Assembly: GCA_045652245.1 (NCBI GenBank)
Contig: JAZRTY010000034.1
Coordinates: 1-64,000 of the forward strand
DNA length: 64,000 nucleotides
Direction: 5' to 3'
DNA from: SIG622 sp045652245
GTDB lineage: Bacteria; Bacillota; Clostridia; Oscillospirales; CAG-382
Part shown: piece by piece, positions 7,621 through 17,279 of the stretch
Layout: each line of letters begins with the position of its first letter
How positions within the stretch are numbered: the stretch's first letter is position 1
The notes under the pieces: generated by a model
What the model saw: the letters and a program-made list of their open reading frames with translations, nothing else
Told to the model about the DNA's origin: nothing
Databases searched by the model: none
Made by a program: the position numbers and the translations under genes

Positions 7621-8673
7621 TTAAAGTTTTATTACATGGAAGCCCGAAGCTTTTAAGAGTCTGTTATATATTGCAAGATTTACACCGTCATGACTTTTCG
7701 GGCATCTTGCAAGCACTCCTGTTATAAACGAGCATTCATCAGTAGCACGAAGTGCATCAAAAATAAGTCTTGCGTGTTCAAGAGGTTCATTTTCGTTACC
7801 GATAGAGAAAATGTTTCTGCAGTCTATATAATCTATATCCTCATCATAACAAAGAATTGCAAGATTTTCCGTTTCACATCTCATATTTATGTACTCACGC
7901 ACCTTATCGTCGTCACCAATCACGAGAGTAACCGGCATTGCAGGTGCATAATGCCTGTATTTCATTCCGGGGGCAGCAACGATTTCTTCCTCGTTTATTT
8001 CAGAAAGAATTGAACGGGAAATTTTCACTTCCCCCAGAAGGTCAGAAAGTGTTTCAAGTGTTACAGCACCGGGACGAAGCAGCACAGGAGGATCTGAGGC
8101 AAGCGTAACGATTGTGGACTCAACACCCACATTACAGGGACCACCGTCAATTATAACATCTACCTTTCCGTAAAGGTCTTCTATTACGTGTTCAGCCTTT
8201 GTTGTGCTTGGACGTCCGGACAGATTTGCACTTGGTGCAGCTATCGGAACACCCGCTATTTCAATAAACTTTCTTGCAACAAGATTTTCCGGTATTCTGA
8301 AGCCTGCATTCGGAAGACCTGCTGTAACAACATCCGAAATAAACTCTCGTTTACGAAGTATTACAGTCAGAGGCGCCGGAAACAAATCCTTAATTCTCGA
8401 AAAATACTTATTTTCGTCGGTATAGGCGTACTTTGATATATCTTCCGCACAGGAAAGATGTGAAATCAGTGGGTTGTCCTGAGGTCTTCCCTTCACTTCA
8501 AAAATTCTTTTTACTGCATCACAATTCATGGCATCTGCACCAAGACCGTATACAGTTTCAGTCGGGAACGCAACAAGTCCACCATTTCTAATCACCTGTG
8601 CTGCAATTTCCAAATTTTTTATATCATCCGTACCACTAAGATCACGAGACACCTTTAAAATTTTTGTTCCCAT
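7621..8673 (-). CDS. L-threonylcarbamoyladenylate synthase, long Sua5/YwlC form
   Basis: The 350-residue protein makes threonylcarbamoyl-AMP for the t6A37 modification of tRNA. The YrdC fold covers about residues 20-210, with FPTETVYGLGADA near the start and SANLSGRPSTT in the core. The C-terminal Sua5 domain (about 230-350) is present, as in B. subtilis YwlC. It lies directly downstream of prfA, a common Firmicutes order. Confidence 0.93.
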   Translation of the reverse strand: MGTKILKVSRDLSGTDDIKNLEIAAQVIRNGGLVAFPTETVYGLGADAMNCDAVKRIFEVKGRPQDNPLISHLSCAEDISKYAYTDENKYFSRIKDLFPAPLTVILRKREFISDVVTAGLPNAGFRIPENLVARKFIEIAGVPIAAPSANLSGRPSTTKAEHVIEDLYGKVDVIIDGGPCNVGVESTIVTLASDPPVLLRPGAVTLETLSDLLGEVKISRSILSEINEEEIVAAPGMKYRHYAPAMPVTLVIGDDDKVREYINMRCETENLAILCYDEDIDYIDCRNIFSIGNENEPLEHARLIFDALRATDECSFITGVLARCPKSHDGVNLAIYNRLLKASGFHVIKL

Positions 8674-8691
8674 ATAAACTTTTCCTCACTG

Positions 8692-9762
8692 TTAAAATTC
8701 ACTGTTCTGAAGCTTTTCTGCCCTGTCTGTTGTAATAAGAGCATCTATCACATTATCAAGATTCCCATCGAGAATGCTCTCAAGCGAGTAAAGTGTAAGT
8801 CCTATTCTGTGGTCTGTAAGGCGACTCTGAGGGAAGTTGTAGGTTCTTATTCTCTCGCTTCTGTCACCACTTCCCACCTGACTCTTTCTTTCGCTCGCAA
8901 TTGCCTTTTCCTGCTTTTCTCTTTCTGCGTCATAAAGCTTTGTACGAAGCATTTTCATAGCCTTGTCTCTGTTCTTGAACTGGCTTCTCTCATCCTGACA
9001 TTCAACAACAAGTCCTGTCGGTTTATGAGTAATTCTGATAGCTGAGTCGGTTTTATTTACATGCTGACCTCCTGCGCCACCACTGCGATATGTGTCAATT
9101 TCAAGGTCTGCAGGATTGATTTCAACCTCAACCTCTTCAGCCTCGGGAAGAACGGCAACAGTTACGGCAGAGGTGTGAATTCTGCCCTGAGTTTCAGTTT
9201 CGGGTACTCTTTGAACTCTATGAACACCGCTTTCAAATTTAAATCTCGAATACGCTCCGTCACCCTCTACCATAAAGGATACTTCACGACAGCCACCAAG
9301 CTCTGTTTCATTTATATTCATAAGCTCGCATTTAAAGCCCTTGGATTCTGCATACATTGTGTACATTCTGTGCAGGCTGTGCGCAAAGAGGGCTGCTTCC
9401 TCTCCACCGGTTCCTGCTCGTATTTCAATAATTACGTTCTTGTCGTCATTTTCGTCACGTGGCAACAGAAGAATCTTAAGCTCCTCGGTTATTCTCTCAA
9501 GAGCTTCCTTGTTTTCAAGCATTTCCTGCTCTGCAAGTTCCTTTAGTTCTCTGTCCTGCTCCTCGCGGATAATTTCAAGGGCTCCTTCAATGTTCTTTTC
9601 TGTCTTTACATATTCTCTGTATTTTTCAATAATCGGTGTCAGAGTCTTATGCTCCTTCATTAGGTTTTTAAAGACCTCGGCATCGGATACCACATCCGGC
9701 TGCATAAGCTTATCAGCTATTTCTTCATATTTCTTTTCTGCCTCTCGCAGTGCTTCAAACAT
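8692..9762 (-). CDS. prfA: peptide chain release factor 1
   Basis: The 356-residue protein reads UAA and UAG and triggers peptidyl-tRNA hydrolysis. The GGQ loop is in SGGAGGQHVNKTDSA. The codon-recognition PxT tripeptide appears as PET in HRVQRVPETETQGRIH, in place of the usual PAT or PVT. Full-length RF1 is consistent with TAG being used as a stop elsewhere in the window (for example at 35787 and 47100). Confidence 0.96.
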   Translation of the reverse strand: MFEALREAEKKYEEIADKLMQPDVVSDAEVFKNLMKEHKTLTPIIEKYREYVKTEKNIEGALEIIREEQDRELKELAEQEMLENKEALERITEELKILLLPRDENDDKNVIIEIRAGTGGEEAALFAHSLHRMYTMYAESKGFKCELMNINETELGGCREVSFMVEGDGAYSRFKFESGVHRVQRVPETETQGRIHTSAVTVAVLPEAEEVEVEINPADLEIDTYRSGGAGGQHVNKTDSAIRITHKPTGLVVECQDERSQFKNRDKAMKMLRTKLYDAEREKQEKAIASERKSQVGSGDRSERIRTYNFPQSRLTDHRIGLTLYSLESILDGNLDNVIDALITTDRAEKLQNSEF

Positions 9763-9785
9763 CAGCTTTATTTCCTTTCAAAATT

Positions 9786-9992
9786 TTAATTATCAATCGA
9801 ATTACTCTGTATGGATTTAATGCTTTTTTCAAGCTTTATTCTCGGAACTATTACCTCTCTGCCACATTCCACACAACGGATTTTTATGTCACTTCCAAGT
9901 GTCAGAGCTTCAAAGCGATTAGCTTTTTTACTGCAGGCGTGAGGTTTTTTCATCAAAAGCACATCGCCAACATTGATTTTTTTTATTTGCAT
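9786..9992 (-). CDS. DUF951 (YyzM-like) small protein
   Basis: The 68-residue product has the DUF951 signature: GDVLLMKKPHAC near the start, then DIKIRCVECGREVIVPR with a CxxC. It is probably a small nucleic-acid or zinc-binding protein. It is the first gene of the DUF951-prfA-tsaC-coaE operon and has its own promoter just upstream. Function is not established. Confidence 0.85.
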   Translation of the reverse strand: MQIKKINVGDVLLMKKPHACSKKANRFEALTLGSDIKIRCVECGREVIVPRIKLEKSIKSIQSNSIDN

Positions 9993-10028
9993 TCACATCC
10001 CACCAATCGCAAAATTAATTATTATAAT

Positions 10029-10057
10029 ATTATAGCACAAATTTTACCTTTTGTAAA
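10029..10057 (-). promoter_or_regulatory. sigma-A promoter of the DUF951-prfA operon
   Basis: TTTACA (complement of 10052-10057) and TATAAT (complement of 10029-10034) are 17 bases apart, about 37 bases before the DUF951 start. Confidence 0.8.
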
Positions 10058-10173
10058 CAGTAAAACCTCACTTTTAAAAAATTTATTAAAAAGATTTATT
10101 GCATACAAGTACTACCCGTTTCATATACTTTACAAAAAGCGCGATTTAAATAAAATCCAGAAAGGATACGATA

Positions 10174-11109
10174 ATGCCAACACAAGACTTTTTTAAGCCG
10201 GAAGGCTCTATTTTGCAAAGCTCAGAAAACAGAGAGCTTACTTCAACAATTCAAGGACTTGAATTTGCCTATTCGAACAATTTGACAATTGAGGGTATTG
10301 TAACAAAATGTGACAACGAAAAAAACCTTACTGTCGAAATCGGGCCGTTCAAAGGGATCATTCCCCGTAATGAAACTGCCATGTCCTACAGCGGAGAACC
10401 GATACGTGATATTGCGATTATAACAAGAGTCGGAAAGGCAGTCAGCGTAAAAATCAAATCTCTCGATAAGAGCGATAACGGAACGCCGATTATTACTTTA
10501 TCAAGAAAGGCTGCACAGGAGGAGTGCTTTGAAAAATATATTAAAAATCTAATTTCAGGTGATATTATTGATGCAAAAATTACTCATCTTGAACCTTTTG
10601 GCGCATTTTGCGATATTGGCTGTGGAATAATATCTCTGCTTTCGGTTGACTGCATTTCGGTATCACGAATTAATCATCCAAAGGATAGATTTTTTGTCGG
10701 TCAATACATAAGAGTAATTATAAAAAGCGGAATAGATGAAAACGGGAGAGTAACACTCTCACACAAGGAACTGCTTGGTACCTGGGAGGAAAATGCAAGC
10801 AGATTCTCGCCCGGCGAAACAGCTTCGGGAATCATAAGAAGCATTGAACCTTACGGAATTTTCGTAGAACTTACACCAAATCTTGCGGGGCTTGCTGAAT
10901 GGCGTGATGATGTTTATGTAAGAGAAAATGCTGCTGTTTATATAAAAAGCATAATACCCGAAAAAATGAAAATAAAGGTTGTTATCGTGGATACTCATAA
11001 CGTAGACAGCGGCTTCAAGGTACCGGAATATTTTTATGAGGGTGACAGAATTGATTATTGGAAATATTCACCTGACTCCTGCAGTAAGGTTATAGAAACA
11101 ATATTTTAA
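10174..11109 (+). CDS. S1 RNA-binding domain protein
   Basis: The 311-residue protein carries about three S1-like OB folds (roughly residues 33-110, 120-195 and 210-275). The second and third have the clearest motifs, GDIIDAKITHLEPFGAFCDI and GETASGIIRSIEPYGIFVEL. It resembles a short S1-like protein (YlfI/YugI-like) rather than full ribosomal S1. The SD AAAGGAT precedes the ATG. It is divergent from DUF951. RNA binding is expected; its target is unknown. Confidence 0.8.
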   Translation: MPTQDFFKPEGSILQSSENRELTSTIQGLEFAYSNNLTIEGIVTKCDNEKNLTVEIGPFKGIIPRNETAMSYSGEPIRDIAIITRVGKAVSVKIKSLDKSDNGTPIITLSRKAAQEECFEKYIKNLISGDIIDAKITHLEPFGAFCDIGCGIISLLSVDCISVSRINHPKDRFFVGQYIRVIIKSGIDENGRVTLSHKELLGTWEENASRFSPGETASGIIRSIEPYGIFVELTPNLAGLAEWRDDVYVRENAAVYIKSIIPEKMKIKVVIVDTHNVDSGFKVPEYFYEGDRIDYWKYSPDSCSKVIETIF

Positions 11110-11173
11110 AATTTTACGGATAAAACAGTTTTAACTGCAAATAATGATACTAAAAGATAAAGGAGTTTGAAAA

Positions 11174-11368
11174 ATGACACACAACAAAATTTCAGGCAGT
11201 ATTATTACAAGCTGTGCTATCGGCGCTATAATCGGAGCTGTAATCGGGGGTGCTTCGCTTATGTGCAAGGATAAATCCTCTCACTGTCCTTCAAATATGA
11301 AACACAGCGCACACTCGGTTCTGAAAAAAGCGGAGAACGCCATGAGAAGCTTACGAAAAAGCATCTGA
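11174..11368 (+). CDS. small single-pass membrane protein, YtxH-like
   Basis: This 64-residue protein has a Gly/Ala/Ile-rich transmembrane segment (about residues 8-30) and a basic helical tail. AAAGGAG lies before the ATG. The glycine-zipper pattern GAIIGAVIGGA resembles YtxH-type small membrane proteins. No function can be given. Confidence 0.6.
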   Translation: MTHNKISGSIITSCAIGAIIGAVIGGASLMCKDKSSHCPSNMKHSAHSVLKKAENAMRSLRKSI

Positions 11369-11377
11369 ATAAATTTT

Positions 11378-11421
11378 AAATCGAACACAACGTGTATAAC
11401 GCCTGTGTTCGATTTATTTTT
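11378..11421. terminator. bidirectional terminator between the small membrane gene and the P-type ATPase pseudoenzyme
   Basis: AAATCGAACACA (11378-11389) and TGTGTTCGATTT (11404-11415) form a 12-bp stem. T-rich tracts lie on both exits. The stem overlaps the stop codon of the minus-strand ATPase-like gene. Confidence 0.75.
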
Positions 11422-14149
11422 CATTGCTGCCTTGCTTAATAAGATAAACTATTTTTGATAACACTGTGGGAATTATCGAAAACACAATACAAATTACAAT
11501 GTGATAAAGAACAGAACCCGAAGTAAATATGTTTCCTGCGAAAAGATATATCAAAGGTATCAGTACCAGCATTTCAATTACTGATATCAAAACCGGAAAT
11601 CTTGCAGGAGCCTTTCTCGTACTTTGCTTCATAATGGAAAACAGCGAAACAAGACATTTTGAAAAGCTAAGCACCATAAATGCGATACTTAAACCGATTT
11701 GAGTGTTTTTTGTAATAACAAGCCCGAAAAGAAACGCCAGAAACGACGAAAAACCACAACACAAGCCTTCAAAAACAGACATGCTTATAATTCTCGAAAG
11801 CTTGTAATAATTCAAAAATTCATAAGGCTTATCGAGAATTATACTTTCCGGGGTTTTTATTGCTGAAACAAAAAAAGACAGAAGAAAATCAAGTGCAAAC
11901 ATTGTAACGCACGTCTGAGCTATTTCGACAGGCACTATACCGTTCAGGAAAAATGCTGCTATTACAGATAAAAGCGAAAAGACAATCAGCGAAAGTCTTG
12001 CTCCAAACAAATAACACACAGAAAGCGATGCTGCACGCACCATATTTCTGCATATACATATTGTTCTGAATATTACGTCTATTCCGCCTTTTCCCGAATA
12101 GATATCCGTAAGAGAACGAAGCGTTTTCGGAGCGTCCTTTCCAAACGACATCAGCACATCAGCTTCTGACATATCAAAGGCATCACCTGAGCTATCCACA
12201 GCAACACCTGTTACTTGCTCTGTAAACCTCTTACCTCTTATAACAGCCATCTTCTGCAGAGAACCAAGCCCCATATAAAGGGTATATGAGTCTATATCCT
12301 CAAGATAGCTCTTTTCATCAAGCAGGGAAAAGCTCCTTGAAGTTACGTAATTATCGTTTTTCCTGAATACTCCCAGCTTTTTGGCATCAGACAATACCAT
12401 ATCTGAGGTTACATTTGAGAACATAACCGGAGTAATTCCATTTTCACGCAGCACTTGAACATATTTTGAATTTTTAAAGCTTACCTTTATATCAAACACC
12501 AAAAAGCCTGCAAAGATAAAACCCGAACGAAAATCACTCTTACCAAGTTCTCCGACATTTTTATAAGCAATTGCAATAACATTGCAGCTTTCGTTATTTT
12601 CATATGCTTTTGCACCGGAGTAAATTCTCTCTTTTACGCCCTCTGAAAGCTCAGAGATTACCCCACAATTGGAAAACTGATTGCATTTCTTGAGAATCTG
12701 ACTCACATTCCCCCGGATTATCAGCTTCTTTGAATTATTTTGCTTTACAAGAGTTGACGAGAGATTCCCGTTTATATCATAAAATTCCGATATTCTGTCA
12801 AGGTATTTTGATAGCTTGTCTTTCCGGGCAATACCACATTCAAATGCACCGTCAAGCACTGCTCTTGCTTCAAGCTGATCTGATATTTCCGTGCTTTGCT
12901 TATCATTCCTTTTTTGAAGCTCACAGCAATACAGCATAAGCTCTGTTATTTCTGAAATGTATTTATGATTCTCTTTAGCGAAGGTGAATTCCCTGCCTAC
13001 ATAACATCTGCTAAGCTTCATTTTATCAATATTATGTATGGTTGACCCACAGCACAATATGCTCCCGGAGAAAACAAGCTTTTCAGCGCTGTCAAAGCTT
13101 TTGATTATTACACCCTGACGTCTGAGTCTCATTGCACCAAACAAAAATGCGTTACCTATACACACATCATAAAGAACCTGAGGCGAACACGCCATAATGC
13201 AGACGCCAAATGCAAAGGAAAATGGCAATGAGGCGCCTGAAAATGTCGAAAGCAAAAAAATCAACGTGCCAATCACAAGGCAAGACAATCTTATAACAGA
13301 ATTAATTTTATCAATCTTATATTTTATGCTGTTTTCTTCGCTGTAGGAGGCTTCATCTGCTCCCTGGAAAGTACCGAGTACAGTTCTTCTTCGCATGTTG
13401 GCAGATTGTCTCGGCCCTGCTTGTGAAGCTTTATAAAAATGTAAATTTTCATCGTTTATTTTTATAAGACTTCGCACCATTTCAAGTGTCATGTTTTCAT
13501 CGACAACTACTGCAAGCGCATTACCCGAGCTTACCGCCGAGCCTTCGAAAACCATATTCTGCTTCTGTCGAAGTGGAATATCTGCCATTTTCACAGGAAA
13601 ATAATTTGCATCCTTCGATACAGGCTTTACTCGTCTGCCGTTATATTTTTCTATAACCGACAGATTTTCGCTTTCAATAAGACGCAAGGTTTTTGGTATT
13701 ATATCCCCCTTTGAAAGCAACAACACATCCCCTTTAACGAGTGAAGAACGCCTGACATTTTTCAGTGTTCCGTCGCGAAGCACCCGAAAAGTATCATCAG
13801 AATTGATTTCAGACTCCGAATACTCCGAATACAGAATAGCACCGGTACGGAAAAAAGCCGTTGCAAAGCAGAATATTATTACAACATTCAATGCGTTACC
13901 ACTGATTTGCATAAATATTTCGCAGACAATCAATGTAACTATAAGTAGGATCATTGAGAACTCTCTGAGAATTTCAGACAGGCACTTAAAGAACACAATT
14001 GTCGGGTGAAAAAAGCTCTTCATCTCACTCACAGCCAAATCATTTTCCGCACGTCTCATAAGCGCTGCTGAAGTACTCAGTCCCTTTTCAAAATCCGTTC
14101 CGAGAAGCTTTTCAACCTCGCTTCTCGAAAACAAGCACCAATTAAGCAT
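11414..14149 (-). CDS. P2-type ATPase-like protein lacking the catalytic motifs (pseudo-ATPase)
   Basis: The 911-residue protein follows the P2 (Ca2+/Na+,K+-type) layout: a cation-ATPase N-terminal region (about 8-60), paired TM helices, an A-domain-like region (about 120-230), the M4 region with a proline (SPQ, about 322), N/P-like domains (about 355-690) and a C-terminal helical bundle (about 700-905). Every signature is lost. The DKTGT site reads CCGSTIHN (about 366-373), TGES has become SVIEKYNG, KGAPE has become RGNVS, TGD has become FSNV, and GDGxND has become DSSGDAFD. The frame is otherwise intact. Its start overlaps the clpE stop by eight bases. It cannot form the aspartyl phosphate, so a structural or regulatory role is inferred. 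Confidence 0.85.
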   Translation of the reverse strand: MLNWCLFSRSEVEKLLGTDFEKGLSTSAALMRRAENDLAVSEMKSFFHPTIVFFKCLSEILREFSMILLIVTLIVCEIFMQISGNALNVVIIFCFATAFFRTGAILYSEYSESEINSDDTFRVLRDGTLKNVRRSSLVKGDVLLLSKGDIIPKTLRLIESENLSVIEKYNGRRVKPVSKDANYFPVKMADIPLRQKQNMVFEGSAVSSGNALAVVVDENMTLEMVRSLIKINDENLHFYKASQAGPRQSANMRRRTVLGTFQGADEASYSEENSIKYKIDKINSVIRLSCLVIGTLIFLLSTFSGASLPFSFAFGVCIMACSPQVLYDVCIGNAFLFGAMRLRRQGVIIKSFDSAEKLVFSGSILCCGSTIHNIDKMKLSRCYVGREFTFAKENHKYISEITELMLYCCELQKRNDKQSTEISDQLEARAVLDGAFECGIARKDKLSKYLDRISEFYDINGNLSSTLVKQNNSKKLIIRGNVSQILKKCNQFSNCGVISELSEGVKERIYSGAKAYENNESCNVIAIAYKNVGELGKSDFRSGFIFAGFLVFDIKVSFKNSKYVQVLRENGITPVMFSNVTSDMVLSDAKKLGVFRKNDNYVTSRSFSLLDEKSYLEDIDSYTLYMGLGSLQKMAVIRGKRFTEQVTGVAVDSSGDAFDMSEADVLMSFGKDAPKTLRSLTDIYSGKGGIDVIFRTICICRNMVRAASLSVCYLFGARLSLIVFSLLSVIAAFFLNGIVPVEIAQTCVTMFALDFLLSFFVSAIKTPESIILDKPYEFLNYYKLSRIISMSVFEGLCCGFSSFLAFLFGLVITKNTQIGLSIAFMVLSFSKCLVSLFSIMKQSTRKAPARFPVLISVIEMLVLIPLIYLFAGNIFTSGSVLYHIVICIVFSIIPTVLSKIVYLIKQGSNEK

Positions 14150-16484
14150 TTATTTCAACCACTGTAAGCCTTTCGTCACACAAGTCTATATATAAGCCTT
14201 TGATTTTTGCATCATAATGAGAAATAATCAGCTCTGCTGCCTTATCCTCGACTTCTGACTGAATATATCTTCTAAGATTTCTTGCACCGAATTTTCTGCT
14301 ATACGATTTTTCTGCTATAAAGCCTATTGCAGCATCCGAATAATCAAGAGTAATATTCTTTTCTGCAAGTGAAGCTTTAAGGTCGGACAACATAATTTTT
14401 GCGATTTTTCCGAAATCATCAAGTGACAACTGATTAAAGACAACAATTTCGTCGATTCTGTTTATGAATTCAGGACGTAAAAATTCAGAAAGTGCTTTCA
14501 TAATTCTGTCACTTGCAATACTTCCCTCTTTTTCAGAAAAGCCGATAGAATTCATCCCCGTACTTGAGCCTGCATTTGTTGTCAGCACAAGCATAGTGTT
14601 TTCAAAATTAACCTCACGTCCTTGTGCATCGGTAATTTTACCGTCATCAAGAATCTGGAGAAGAATATTCAGTACATCGGGATGCGCCTTTTCAATTTCG
14701 TCAAAAAGCACAACAGAATACGGTCTTCTGCGAATCTTCTCGGTAAGCTGTCCTGCTTCATCATAGCCTACATATCCGGGAGGCGCACCAATAATTCTTG
14801 ATACTGCGTGCTTTTCCATAAATTCCGACATATCAAGACGGATAAGAGCCTCGGGGGAAGAAAACAGGTCATTCGCTATAGTTTTAACAAGTTCTGTTTT
14901 ACCGACGCCTGTGGGGCCTGCAAAAATGAAGGAAACAGGCTTTCTTTTAGCCGATATTCCGGCTCTTGAACGCTTAATTGCCTTTGTACATACACTTATT
15001 GCCTTATCCTGACCGATTATTCGTCCTTTGAGGCGTTCTTCAAGCTTATCTATACGCAAAAATTCGCTTTCATTTATGTTACTTGCAGGAATTCCGGTCC
15101 ATATTTCAATAACCTTAGATAAATGCTCGGGAAGAAGTGTTACGGTTTCTGCCGCACTCTTGAATTTATTATAATCCTCAATAAGCTCAAGCTCACGTGT
15201 TTTAAGCTCTGCAAGCTCACGGAAAACATCAACATTTTCTCCGTCACTTGTGTCTGCTTGAAGTTGCTCACGTCTTTCCTGAACTTTTTTAATTTCAGCT
15301 TCAGCTTCCTGATATTTTGCGATACTCAAATCATTGATTGAAAGGAATGAGGCTGCTTCATCAAGCAGGTCAATTGCCTTATCGGGTAAAAATCTGTCTG
15401 TTATATATCTTTCGGAATATGCAACAGCCCTCTGTACTGTTTCACTCGGGATACGAACCTTATGGAAATCCTCGTAATAGCCTTTGATACCCTCCAGGAT
15501 TTTTACGGTATCTGCCATTGACGGCTCGTTTATCATAACAGGTTGGAAACGTCTTTCAAGTGCTGCGTCCTTTTCAATATATTTTCTGTATTCCGAGAGG
15601 GTTGTAGCACCGATTACCTGAATTTCGCCACGTGATAGAGCAGGCTTTAAAATATTTCCTGCGTTCATACCACCTTCGGCATTTCCTGCAGATACAATAG
15701 AATGAATTTCATCAATTACAAGGATTATATTACCGAGTTTTTTGACCTCTTCAATAAGTCCTTTCATACGGTTTTCAAACTGTCCTCTGAACTGTGTTCC
15801 TGCGACAATGCTTGTCATATCAACAAGATAAACTTCCTTATCAAACAGCTTTCTCGGAACGTCGCCATTTGCGATTCTGAGTGCCAGCGCTTCTGCTACT
15901 GCAGTCTTTCCGACACCCGGTTCGCCGATAAGACAGGGGTTGTTTTTCTGACGTCTGCAAAGAATCTGCATAATTCTCTCAAGCTCGACTTCCCTGCCGA
16001 TTACCTTATCGATATTACCGTCTTTTGCTTTTTCGGTAAGGTTTGTACAGAAGCTTTCAAGGTTCTTTCTGCCCTTTTTCTTCTTTTTCTTGTCTTTTTT
16101 GTCAGCGCCTTCAGAGTCGTCGTCTTCTTCATCATCCTTTGCTTTCTTTGCGTTTTCAAAGATTGAGCCGAGATTTATTGACGGAGTTCTGCTCTGTTCC
16201 TCTTCGTCATCCTCCTCATCATCGTCACTTTCGCTTGTAAAACCGAGAGATGACATATCAATGCCGTTTTCAAGCATATTTTGCATTTCCTCGTCCATAG
16301 CGTCAAGCTCTTCCTCGCCAATTCCCATCTTAGACAAAAAATCGTCAACAGGCTTTATTCCGAGCTCCTTTGCACATCTTATACAGTACCCCTCGCTCTT
16401 CGGCTTGCCGTTTTCATCAAGGCTCTGCATAAATACAACTGCTATTCTCTTTTTGCACCGTGTGCAGTATTGCATATTTTTCAT
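14142..16484 (-). CDS. clpE: ClpE-type AAA+ unfoldase with N-terminal zinc finger
   Basis: The 780-residue Hsp100 protein has a Zn finger at the N-terminus (Cys7, Cys10, Cys34, Cys37) in place of Clp N repeats, as in ClpE. An Asp/Glu-rich linker (about 85-125) and a Lys cluster follow. Two AAA+ modules carry Walker A motifs GEPGVGKT and GPTGVGKT, a short ClpC/E-type middle domain lies between them, and an IGF tripeptide marks the ClpP-docking loop. It should feed substrates to ClpP. It is followed by the P-type pseudo-ATPase with an 8-base overlap. I see no CtsR operator nearby. Confidence 0.88.
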   Translation of the reverse strand: MKNMQYCTRCKKRIAVVFMQSLDENGKPKSEGYCIRCAKELGIKPVDDFLSKMGIGEEELDAMDEEMQNMLENGIDMSSLGFTSESDDDEEDDEEEQSRTPSINLGSIFENAKKAKDDEEDDDSEGADKKDKKKKKKGRKNLESFCTNLTEKAKDGNIDKVIGREVELERIMQILCRRQKNNPCLIGEPGVGKTAVAEALALRIANGDVPRKLFDKEVYLVDMTSIVAGTQFRGQFENRMKGLIEEVKKLGNIILVIDEIHSIVSAGNAEGGMNAGNILKPALSRGEIQVIGATTLSEYRKYIEKDAALERRFQPVMINEPSMADTVKILEGIKGYYEDFHKVRIPSETVQRAVAYSERYITDRFLPDKAIDLLDEAASFLSINDLSIAKYQEAEAEIKKVQERREQLQADTSDGENVDVFRELAELKTRELELIEDYNKFKSAAETVTLLPEHLSKVIEIWTGIPASNINESEFLRIDKLEERLKGRIIGQDKAISVCTKAIKRSRAGISAKRKPVSFIFAGPTGVGKTELVKTIANDLFSSPEALIRLDMSEFMEKHAVSRIIGAPPGYVGYDEAGQLTEKIRRRPYSVVLFDEIEKAHPDVLNILLQILDDGKITDAQGREVNFENTMLVLTTNAGSSTGMNSIGFSEKEGSIASDRIMKALSEFLRPEFINRIDEIVVFNQLSLDDFGKIAKIMLSDLKASLAEKNITLDYSDAAIGFIAEKSYSRKFGARNLRRYIQSEVEDKAAELIISHYDAKIKGLYIDLCDERLTVVEINA

Positions 16485-16523
16485 AAATCTGAGTTTGTCC
16501 TTTCGTTTGCGTGTTTGCTGATG

Positions 16524-17267
16524 TTATTTAAAAAGTCCTTTTATTAGTGGTATAAGCCCATTATCCGAAAAAAATGAAAACACATATGTATCTTCGATAA
16601 CACTATTAGGCAGCTCTATACCAAAAAGTACGCTGTTTTCAATTACCACAGTTACTACAAAGCAGAAAACCGACACATAAAGAAACGCACATACTATTCC
16701 AAGCAGGGCTCCTGCAAGTTTATTTATTTGCTTTAAAAGCGGCAATTTAAAAATTAAGTTCAAAAGCTTTTGCACTATACAGAGTAACAAGAATGCCACA
16801 ACAAAGATAATTGCGAAGGAAATCACATCTGAACAAACACTTGCTGCAGGCTCAATTATATATTCTGCCGCAAGTTCTGATATATTATTACTACCATCAA
16901 TTACAGCATCCTTTAAACGGTTTGAAATTTCCTCCATACTGCTGCCAAAACCGGTTATCAGCTTTACAAGAGCAGGATTGTTTTCTTCAAAGGCAAGTAA
17001 CATTTCGTCAGCACTTATATTCTCACCCATTCCCGAAATAGCATCAGTCAATGTTTTGGTAACACTGTTTCTTGCATTTGCAAAAATGTTGGTACTCATT
17101 ATATACTGCGATAAATTATTCTTAAAAATTGCAGCAAGAATTATTGATGCAACAAGCTTTCCTGCGTCGAACAGAGTTGTAATAAAGCCTGTTTTTATTG
17201 CTCTGCCGAGTGTGAAAACAATAATCAATATTACAATTAAATCAAGTACTATTGACACTTTTAACAC
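16524..17267 (-). CDS. CvpA-family membrane protein
   Basis: The product has about 247 residues with four hydrophobic segments and the CvpA pattern near the N-terminus (ILIIVFTLGRAIKTGFITTL). CvpA proteins are needed for colicin V production in E. coli; in Firmicutes the role is unclear and may concern envelope homeostasis. The GTG at 17267 sits too close to its SD; a GTG at 17258 (starting MSIVLDL) has better spacing. It lies between DUF5711 and clpE. Confidence 0.8.
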   Translation of the reverse strand: MLKVSIVLDLIVILIIVFTLGRAIKTGFITTLFDAGKLVASIILAAIFKNNLSQYIMSTNIFANARNSVTKTLTDAISGMGENISADEMLLAFEENNPALVKLITGFGSSMEEISNRLKDAVIDGSNNISELAAEYIIEPAASVCSDVISFAIIFVVAFLLLCIVQKLLNLIFKLPLLKQINKLAGALLGIVCAFLYVSVFCFVVTVVIENSVLFGIELPNSVIEDTYVFSFFSDNGLIPLIKGLFK

Positions 17268-17279
17268 TTCCTCTCAAAA

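Noticed and set aside
11414..14149. The ATPase-like gene as a frameshifted or truncated ordinary P-type ATPase
   Set aside because: The frame is open for 911 codons with no shift, and all motifs are altered by substitution, not by truncation.
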